Of a DNA stretch of 41,122 bases, positions 10,840 to 19,981 are shown in pieces (positions within the stretch are counted from its first letter, which is position 1; every line of letters starts with the position of its first letter). The stretch covers positions 30,914 through 72,035 of the forward strand of contig BQKZ01000291.1 of the NCBI GenBank assembly GCA_036244855.1. Reading direction: 5' to 3'. The position numbers and the translations under genes are program-made. The DNA comes from Temnopleurus reevesii. Its lineage: Eukaryota; Echinodermata; Echinoidea; Temnopleuroida; Temnopleuridae. Below the pieces are notes generated by a model. The model was not told the origin of the DNA. It made no database searches and saw only the letters and a list, made by a program, of their open reading frames with translations.

Positions 10840-11697
10840 ATGTATACATGTTGTCGGTTCCAAATCACTTCTGCCTTTTCAATTTGATTGATTGCATGCT
10901 CAATCATCAAATTGCAAATCACATTTAAATATCTTATCACATTTAAAGGTTACAAAATGTTCATATTATAGATCATTTAGATTCCTTCCAAAATGAATAA
11001 ATCGTATCGGATTAAATGAAAAAATTAATCACATTTATACGTTTCAAAATGTTCATATCATATATCATTCCAATTCCTTCCAAATTGAATAAATCGTATC
11101 GGATGAAATTTTGGCGAAATTAGACGTCAAAACCTGGAACAAAAAATGCAGTATGACCTATCCGCAGTTAAACCAGGAAATAATGAAAAAAAAAACCCTT
11201 TAGAGAAAAATACTGGCGGGGACTTTGCAACACAATGGTGCAAATGTCGGTCTATTGAATTAAAATCTCCGCATTTGTGTAACGATAAGTGTGATTAGGC
11301 TTAACGAAACAGTTATCAGAAAGCCCTCCACTGACCGACCCATGTAATTTGTAAATTTGTTTTTATATTTTATTATTTTTTCCTTTTTTAATACTTTTCG
11401 TGCCCCATAAATGTAAACAAAATGTTGCTTAGTAATGCAACCATGACGTCATCATCTTGCCGATGATGTTCAATGATTTGCCCACTTTGCAAAAGAAATC
11501 ATAACATTTTCTTTATTTCTTTCTCATCAGATTTCTTTAAAAAAATTTGTTCGGCTCACCTTTTTTCTGCTCCTTATCATTTTGAAAAAGATTTTCCCTT
11601 TTAAAAGTTTTCGAGACCCATGCATTGTCACTGTGGACCTGTCAGACAAAAAAAATAAATTGTATTCAAGTCATTTATGGCCCTGATGATGAAAGGA

Positions 11698-11781
11698 ATC
11701 ATCACCTTCATCATCGTCATTACCATCATCACCATCATCATCATCATCACCATCATCACCATCATCACCATCATCATCATC

Positions 11782-11813
<32 letters not shown>

Positions 11814-12026
11814 CACCATCACCACCACATGACCACCAACCATCATCATCATCATCACCATCATCACCATCATCACCATCATCATCATCATCATCATCAC
11901 CATCATCATCACCATCATCACCATTATCACCATCATCATCATCATCATCACCATCATCACCATCATCATCATCATCATCATCATCACCATCATCATCACC
12001 ACCATCATCATCATCATCATCACCAC

Positions 12027-12064
<38 letters not shown>

Positions 12065-12145
12065 CCACCACCATGACCACCTCATGACCACCACCACCAT
12101 CATCACCATCATCATCATCACCATCACCATCATCACCATCATCAC

Positions 12146-12195
<50 letters not shown>

Positions 12196-12223
12196 CCACC
12201 ACCATCATCACCACCATCATCAT
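11698..12223. repeat. CAT/CAC trinucleotide array, copy 1
   Basis: About 525 bp of CAT and CAC units, with two GACCACC-type interruptions. It reads as poly-His on plus and Met/Val on minus and is not a gene. It ends in CATCATCATGGACAACAAC, and the same junction recurs at the end of the second array at 13646-13792, so the array is part of the tandem duplication. Confidence 0.95.
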
Positions 12224-12422
12224 GGACAACAACAAAACATGTAAACTAAATGTAAAATGTATGTAATAAATTCTTCTGACAATTTTCTTAAAAATGATTT
12301 CTTATGTCAGATAAATCATGACGTAGTCTTGTTATTCGACAAAGCATTGTCGTTTGATTCTTTGTTACATTTCAAATGCAGATTATCATTATCTTTTTTT
12401 ATCCATACTTTTTTTTTAACAG

Positions 12423-12516
12423 AGAAAAGATATCACCATGAAAATGACTAAGTTTACTATTATCTTTGGATTTCTGTGTCAACTCTACATGGTGTCAGCC
12501 CAGATTGGACCTGTTC
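12423..12516 (+). CDS. Gene B signal-peptide exon, cassette 1
   Basis: ATG at 12438 starts M-K-M-T-K-F-T-I-I-F-G-F-L-C-Q-L-Y-M-V-S-A, a signal peptide with a plausible cleavage after VSA before Q-I-G-P-V. The donor is C/GTAAGT (phase 1). A long pyrimidine tract followed by AACAG at 12418-12422 looks like a splice acceptor 15 bases before the ATG, so the exon is probably internal and preceded by an unseen 5' UTR exon. Confidence 0.7.
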
Positions 12517-15500
12517 GTAAGTTTATACATTCAAACTATATTTCCCTTGACACCGGGTGCTGGAAAGATACCCTAAAAAACGCAGAGCAAAATAAAAATA
12601 CCCCAATATTAATAATAATAACACGCCATGTCTTCAAAATTTGATGTAAAAATTATGATGTAAACGAGTAGAACCATGAAAACGTTCACTTAATCTCATG
12701 TGCACGTTATTTTAAAAGTACCTTATACGCTAGACCAGTTACGTCACTATGGTTTCGGAGTACAGTTCTTTTTATAGAGAAAAAAATATATATAAATGCT
12801 CTATAATAAGGGAATGAGAATAACTGTTTAAATGGACAAGGATGAACCACCTCCAAAAGTAGGTGAAATAATTTTCAATCTCTCTTTTTCAATTTCAATT
12901 TATCTTTATATTTCAGGCGTAGTTGAGAGTATCTCTCTCGACGAGGACGAAACAAAAGAAATCGTTTCTCCAAATCATCCCGACAATTTCGATCCAAACT
13001 TGGACTATCTGCTCCTAATTTCCACGACTCGAGGAAGAAACATTCACCTCAAATTCACGGAGTTGCTTCTGCGAGAGAACATTGACTTCATTCAAGTTGG
13101 CGACGGTGGTTTTATCGACGAAGCGACTGTCTACCTAAACCTAACTGGAAGCGACGTCGGATCGGCGACTATCGTATCGGAGAGTGAGGTCATTTGGATC
13201 TGGTTTACTTCCGGTGGTCAGGGAATTATACGGGAAGACAGGCGATTCAAGTTCAAAGTCAAAGGTGAAAAAAAAAACCTGCATCAATGTATATACTATA
13301 GTTCTACAATACATATAACACGATATAAAGTATTTTCGAAAAGTTAAGTCGAACGCAATTTCAATGCTCCTTGGTAATGTTATTGAATTCGGTACCGGCT
13401 TGTCATTGTTGTGTCCGCACAGTTGAATACACGGCGTGCGTACGGACCTATTGTCTGCTTTCTAGTTAACTTTTCGGAAATAGTTTATATCGTGTTATAT
13501 TAAATATGACAAGGTGATAATAAGAAATAAGAGGCATCCATTTCCTTCAATATTCAATTGCACCTTTATCCTTCTAAAAAGCAATTTTTCTTTCATTTTA
13601 AACGAGAAATATTGAAACATGTTTAAAAATTACAATAGAAAATGNATCATCACCATTACATCATTATCATCATCATCATCATCACCGTCATCATCACCAT
13701 CATCATCTTCATCATCATCATTACCACCACCACCACCACATGACCACCACCACTACCACCATCATCATCACCATCATCACCATCATCATCATGGACAACA
13801 ACAAAACATGTATACGAAATGTTAAATCTATGTAAGAAATTCTTCAGACAATTTTCTTAAAAATAATTTCTTATGTCAGATAAATCATAACGTAGTCTTG
13901 TCATTCAGCAAAGCATTGTCGTTTGATACTTTGTTACATTTCGAATGCAGATTATAATTTTCTTTACTTTTCTTTTCTTTTTAAACTATTATTCATTATT
14001 TTTTTTAATCATTACTATTATTTTTTTTTTCAGAGAAGAGATATCATAACCATGAACATGGCTGTGCTTACTATTATCGTTGGTTTTCTGTGTCAACTTC
14101 ACGTCGTTCTGGGCCAGATTGGACCTGTTCGTAAGTTTATTCGTTCAAACTATATTTCTTTTGACACCGGGTGTTGGAACGATACCCTAAACATGCAGGA
14201 CAATAATGAAAATAATAATGACATGTAAAATCTACGAAAAAATGTACGTTCCGAGTACTCTACTATGTATACTCAACACTCGGCAACATACTGTCAAAAT
14301 TAGAAATCGCCTATGAAACAGGCAATAGCATAATTAGTACCAAATCAATCATGGTAAAGTCATTAATTGCACATCATACGAGGTGTTGCTAGAAAGTTGT
14401 GATCAATTGCAAGTTGCAGTTGATCGGTGCTTGCTAATCAAAATCTTTGTTTCATGTGAGTATTTTCAAGAGTGCAGAACTTGCACAAATGAAAAGGTAG
14501 GTCTTATAATTTCCCACTGATTTGCAGTTCAGTTGCAATTGATCACGACTTTCTTGCAACACGCCAAAACTGGTTCTGCAGACGCGTAAAAATTTGCTTT
14601 TACTCATGCAAGTCAACTTGAAAGTCTTATTTGACTGCGCTAGACCATTTAAATTATGTTTAGTAAAACAAAAAGGAAAAATATATGTAAAATTGTCTAT
14701 AATGAATGAATGTGAACAATTGTCAAACGGATAAGGACAAATCATTTCCAAAACAAAGGTGAAACAATCTCCATTTCTTTTTAACTTATCTTTATATTTC
14801 AGGCGTAGTCGAGAGTATCACTCTCGACGAGGACGAATCAAGAGAAATCCTTTCTCCAAACTATCCGGACAATTTCGATCCAAACCTAGACTATCTGCTT
14901 CTTATTTACACGACTCGAGGGAGAAACATCCACCTCAAATTCACGGAGTTGCTTCTGCGAGAGAACATTGACTTCATTCAAGTTGGCGACGGTGGTTTTA
15001 TCGACGAAGCGACTGTCTACCTAAACCTAACTGGAAGCGACGTCGGATCGGCGACTATCGTATCGGAGAGTGAGGTCATTTGGATCTGGTTTACTTCCGG
15101 TGGTCAGGGAATTATACGGGAAGACAGGCGATTCAAGTTCAAAGTCAAAGGTGAAAAAAGAACCCTGCATCAATGTATATACTAGTATACAATAAATTCT
15201 ACAATACACATAACACAATATAAAGTATTTTCGCAATTTCAATGCTCCTTAGTAATGTTATTGAATTCGGTACCGGCTTGTCATTGTTGTGTCCGCACAG
15301 TTGAATACACGGCGTACGGACCTATTGTCTGATTTCGGAAATAGTTTATATCGTGTTATATTCAATATGACAAGGTGATAAGAAATAAGAGGCACCCATT
15401 TCCTTCAATATTCAATTGCACCTTTATCCTTCTAAAAAGCAATTTTTCTTTCATTTTAAACGAGAAATATTGAAACATGTTTAAAAATTACAATAGAAAA

Positions 15501-16727
15501 TGAAAATAGATGTAATTCAGTACAAATGAAAGGAGCAAAAAAAAAAAAAAAAANAAAAAAAAAAGCAGAAGAAAAAAAAACGACAAGAAAGATGCATGAA
15601 CATTATAAAAACAAAGGAAAATAACAATCAATATTTTTTAACGAAAACCATCATATTTGAAAACTTCTTGTCATCAAAATTTAAAACTAAATACTGCTTA
15701 TTGTGCACATTACACATTTTGTGACAAAATGTGACAAGTTGTCCCGTATCTTTTTCATTGAGTGTGTGAGCATATATGCTATTTGAAAATGGTTTGAAAT
15801 GACGAAGAAATATTTTCTTAAAAATTCCTCGAATCAGACACGGAACGAATCATCCTCGACGACACCGCTCCCTCACAGATCACCTCAAGAGACTACCCCA
15901 AAGAATACCCAGACGACTGCCACCAGGTATGGTTCATCACCGCCCCGAGTGGGTCCCGGGTTCGAATCCAATTCCTAGACTTCGCTATGGAGAAGGAGGC
16001 CGACTATTTAACGATTGGGACGGACTGGGAAGCGGCAGGCGAGGGCGATCATGTGTTGGTGCGGTACTCGGGCGAGTTCGTCCCCGATGTTGTGGTGACC
16101 CCGACGGGGTATGTCTGGGTCGAGATGGTGACTGACGGGCGAAAGGACGATGATGGGTTTAGGATGGTGATACAGGCAACACAGGAAGGTTGGTATATGC
16201 AGATCTGATCATTGCTCTTGGCTACACTTGATCTTTTGAAGTATAGGCCGGTTTACTAATATATTCAAATCCATGTGAGTTTATTGCCAGCATATACGTT
16301 GCTACGTGGTAATCTTTACCGATAAGTAATACATTAAAATGCAACAACTGGAATCCAGTTTGAGTACAATACCTTGATTGCGATATCGAGCATGCATCGA
16401 GTATGCTTTTGGGCTGTCGATAACACCCCTCCCCTTCGAGGACTTGAAAAACAAAATAAATAAATTAATAGAAAATAAAAATAAAATAATAATAAAACAT
16501 AACAAATGAAGAATAAAACATAGAATATAAATAAAATATATTACCAAAAAAAATTAGCAGCTGAAATTTGGCTCCCCTCTGAGCAAGTTTGGCCAATCTG
16601 CTAATATAAGTGTTTAGTAACAAAATATACCTTTTCTTGGGCACTGAAAGCCCGGTTATTCAACTTATGCTGATCCCCAAATCATAATATCATGACAGAT
16701 CGTGAGAGATGTGCACATTGCATGTCT

Positions 16728-16768
<41 letters not shown>

Positions 16769-19700
16769 ATATTTTTTTTTTACTGCAGCTCACAAAGTAG
16801 TTAAACATCTGAAGCGCTATGTCTCCCGAATCTCATCTATACATTCAATTATCCTCTGGACCTCCCCCGCAAATCCTCATTATATGATCACTGATACTAA
16901 TTTTCCATCAACATTCCAATTTCCAGAACCGACACTCAACAACTACCTTGCCGGTTTCCAAACCTGGAACCTGCTCTCACCAAACTATCCAGACTCCGAC
17001 TATCCGGATGATGCGGATATCTCGTGGATCATTACATGCGAACCGGCATTCAAATTTCTGTTCCTATTTGATAAACTGGACACGGAGTCCAGATACGACG
17101 TACTCCGTATAGGGAACGGGACCAATCCGGATGAAGATTCGACATTGATGGTTGAGTTCTCCGGTAGGTCAACGACAGAGGGCGTGTTCTCGATCTCGAG
17201 TGAGGCGTGGCTGAGATTTACGTCAGATGGTTCTGTGAATTACGATGGGTTTTCGCTGCGGATTCATGCTGTTGAAGAAGGTGAAAAAATGTGGATGTCT
17301 TTGGAGGAAAATATAAAAACGAATACTGTGAGCATGAGGGACAATGGCCTGGGACAAAGTATGCAACTTCCATTCAAGCATTCCCAATTTAATTTCATGA
17401 TCACAAAAGAAACTCCGAGGTGCAACTCTTATTCAACATTTTCTCACACAGTATGAAATATCATTTGTGTCCATATCTGGCTCGTGTTGATGCTTGGATG
17501 GAGGTTGTTTATTTTGTACCAGTGCTTTATCCCTTCTGCTCACAATGCGATGGAAGTGTTATATGTTAAAGAGGAACCATTAACCCCTGGAATTATCGTG
17601 TTTTCACTAAATAAAGAAAAAAATGAACAAACTGAGAAATTTAAGCAAAATCAATAGTTTCATGAAGATCGTTGGGTTGGCAACTTTGGCAGAATACGTG
17701 ACGTACTTTCCGAAACTCCACATTTACGCTGGATATGTCAGTTAAAAAAACGGGTTTCATGCCACATTTAGAATAACATTTCAACGAGATTTTCCCAAAA
17801 TGATAATAGACATGATAATAAAGGCATTCTATACTCAAGCGAAAACCGTTGACTTTTTGGAAGAAAGGAGTAAACGTGGCACTGGTGCAAAATGAATGGT
17901 GAATTATCCGACAAAACGTATCATTGTCAATAACAACGTTTGCGTATTGCATACAATTATATCACATCATTTTAATAGTAAAATTGCTGACAGTTTGAGT
18001 AATGGCAGTTTAGCTAATGCCTAGATGGAAAGAAATTTTGGAAAGTAATACTTACTCATTTAAACATTTTTTTTTCGTATTGGATAATGGTCTTTGCAAT
18101 CCACAGATACAGAATCAAGAAGAAACATCACATTCGATTCACACGGACAGGCGAACATATTCTCTCCTGAATTCCCCCTAAACTACCCGCATGACGCAAA
18201 CGAACTATGGACCATTACAGCGCCCTCACAGCACCTCACCACCATTCACTTTAATCTCTTCACGATCGAGAATACCCATGATTCGCTGACAGTCGGAACC
18301 GGTCGGGACCCTTCGGATGTGGACTCGGAAGTGATCGGCGTCTTCGGGGGGAGTGTGATACCCGATGATATTGAATCGGGTAGTCCGAGTTTGTGGATCC
18401 AGTTCATCAGTGATGGCACAGTGAGTTTTCAAGGATTCTGGATTACTGTCAATGTGAGCCAGATTGAAGGTATGTAAATTTTTTGTTTGACAATCATGAA
18501 TTTAAAAAATAATTATCAATATATTTATATCTAACTTTCCGGCATTCTAAGGGATAGGAAGATGATGTGATGGAAAAAAGAGAAAATGGAGAGGATGATA
18601 TCGGAGATAAAAAAAAAGAAAAAGAGGAAAAGGTAGGAGGAGAAAAGGAAAGAACAAGAAGAAGCTGTTCAAATGTTAATAGTTTTTCGTTCACGTTGTA
18701 CATTTGCTGTCTGCAACGCACTCTTTTCGAAGTTAGGGATAAAAAAAAAGACACAAATAAAACACTCATGACATTGGACAACTGATATCAATTAATTATA
18801 GCATTCATACGCCTAGGCCTTAAAACCACTCGCTTAAAGTTTGATTTTTATCTTCTTTGTTTTTCCAACAGAGCAGACAACAATGACTCCAACATTAGGC
18901 AATGACACTTCAGAGCAAACAGTGACATTAGCCCAAACAAGCCCAACCTCAATGGCAGAGACACAGCCGACCATCAGCCAAAGAACGCCAAAAGGAGAGT
19001 CTTCCCCAAATCCATCGACGACACCGACGTCCATTTCATCTGCGAGGCCGAGTCCTATCGCGTCGATAAAACCTCCTACTCGTATCCCTTCGGCATCTCC
19101 GATTGCTTCCGAAGACCCGACGACTGCAACCGATCCACCGACGCAACACACTCGCGTTATCACCGAAGTCCTAAGTACCGCTCGTAGTCTAGCGCCTCCT
19201 ATCGTGACTGATGGTAACAAGATGTCGTCTGCTAGAAGCACGACATCAGACCCGACTTAATTCTCGACCTCGTCTTGGAGTACGGTGGCTGGATTACCGG
19301 GATCAAATGCCTCACAGAAAGGTTCCATATTTTTTGTTTTTTCGTGGGAGAAAATGGTTATATTGATTGAAGATCTTTCAATCTCTTATTGTGATGAATA
19401 CATTTTTCTTATCAAATTATGAGATTTACCTCTTTGGCTTCTACTATAACTCAAATTTGATTCAATTTCAATCAGTTTTTCATTACACAGTCCGTATGAT
19501 AATACATGTATATGAACTTGAACTTGAACTTTATCATCCATAACATAACAACATAATACAATGCAATAATGTGTTGAATTGACAGAACATTTATCAGTAA
19601 TGATGTAACATCAGGATAAAATGGTATCAGAAAATAGCAAGATTTGTTAATCGAGTCTGACACCAGACAATATATCTTAACATATGTAAAATTATAATCT

Positions 19701-19941
19701 TTTGTCTTTAAAAGAACACTTCTAATTTGCTCAATGATTAAAAATTATCGATTTTCTGATGCGTTAATGAATGAAATCAAATTTAAATGAACACGATCTA
19801 GAGAAATATTGATATCTTCACAGTAATGTAAAAATATTTTCGATTTCATCCGACATGTCATCTTCAGCCAATCATAAAAAAAAATGATAATTATTTCAAC
19901 AAAGTTAAAGGATTATGCAAAACATTTGACTTGATAGTTCC

Positions 19942-19981
<40 letters not shown>

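Larger units (their letters stand above)
6046..11690. other. Intergenic region between genes A and B
   Basis: No convincing protein exon on either strand. It holds two family 1 MITEs, the GA tract at 7739-7969, a minus-strand tRNA-like sequence at 8071-8138 and the assembly gap at 10292-10839. The sequence TATCACATTTA... with AATAAATCGTATCGGAT occurs twice around 10930-11105, a short direct repeat of about 110 bp. A 5' UTR exon of gene B may lie here or in the gap but cannot be identified. Confidence 0.5.
11698..13644 (+). repeat. Tandem duplication, copy 1 (microsatellite, signal exon, CUB1 exon)
   Basis: The order CAT/CAC array, GGACAACAACAAAACATG, signal-peptide exon, intron, CUB exon, and a 3' flank ending AACATGTTTAAAAATTACAA recurs at 13646-15503. 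The flank after the CUB exon is highly similar between copies, with small indels. The first introns (400 and 672 bp) are largely unalignable apart from their ends. A single N at 13645 sits exactly at the junction. Confidence 0.85.
13646..15503 (+). repeat. Tandem duplication, copy 2
   Basis: Second copy of the unit at 11698-13644. The microsatellite is shorter (about 147 bp). Its first intron carries a family 3 MITE (14381-14564) absent from copy 1. Isolated Ns at 13645 and 15554 lie at its left edge and about 50 bp past its right edge, so the duplication could in part reflect contig joining. Confidence 0.8.

Noticed and set aside
10077..10940. Long open frames spanning the gap
   Set aside because: They consist mainly of N translated as X; the flanking codons show no domain or exon features.
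11625..12266. Poly-His open frame (and Met/Val frame on the minus strand)
   Set aside because: It is the translation of a CAT/CAC microsatellite; both strands stay open because the repeat has no stop codon.
12438..13347. Cassette 1 as a separate complete short gene
   Set aside because: The CUB exon frame runs past its donor into intron-like sequence, the donor is in phase with CUB2, and the layout is duplicated exactly in cassette 2; an alternative start of gene B is simpler, though a pseudogene cannot be excluded.
15950..15975. tRNA B-box-like sequence (GGGTTCGAATCCA)
   Set aside because: It lies inside the CUB2 coding exon, encodes conserved CUB sequence, and has no A box at the right distance.
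18834..19241. 135-residue minus-strand frame over the stalk exon
   Set aside because: Antisense of the Ser/Thr/Pro stalk; the plus frame has matching splice sites and phase.
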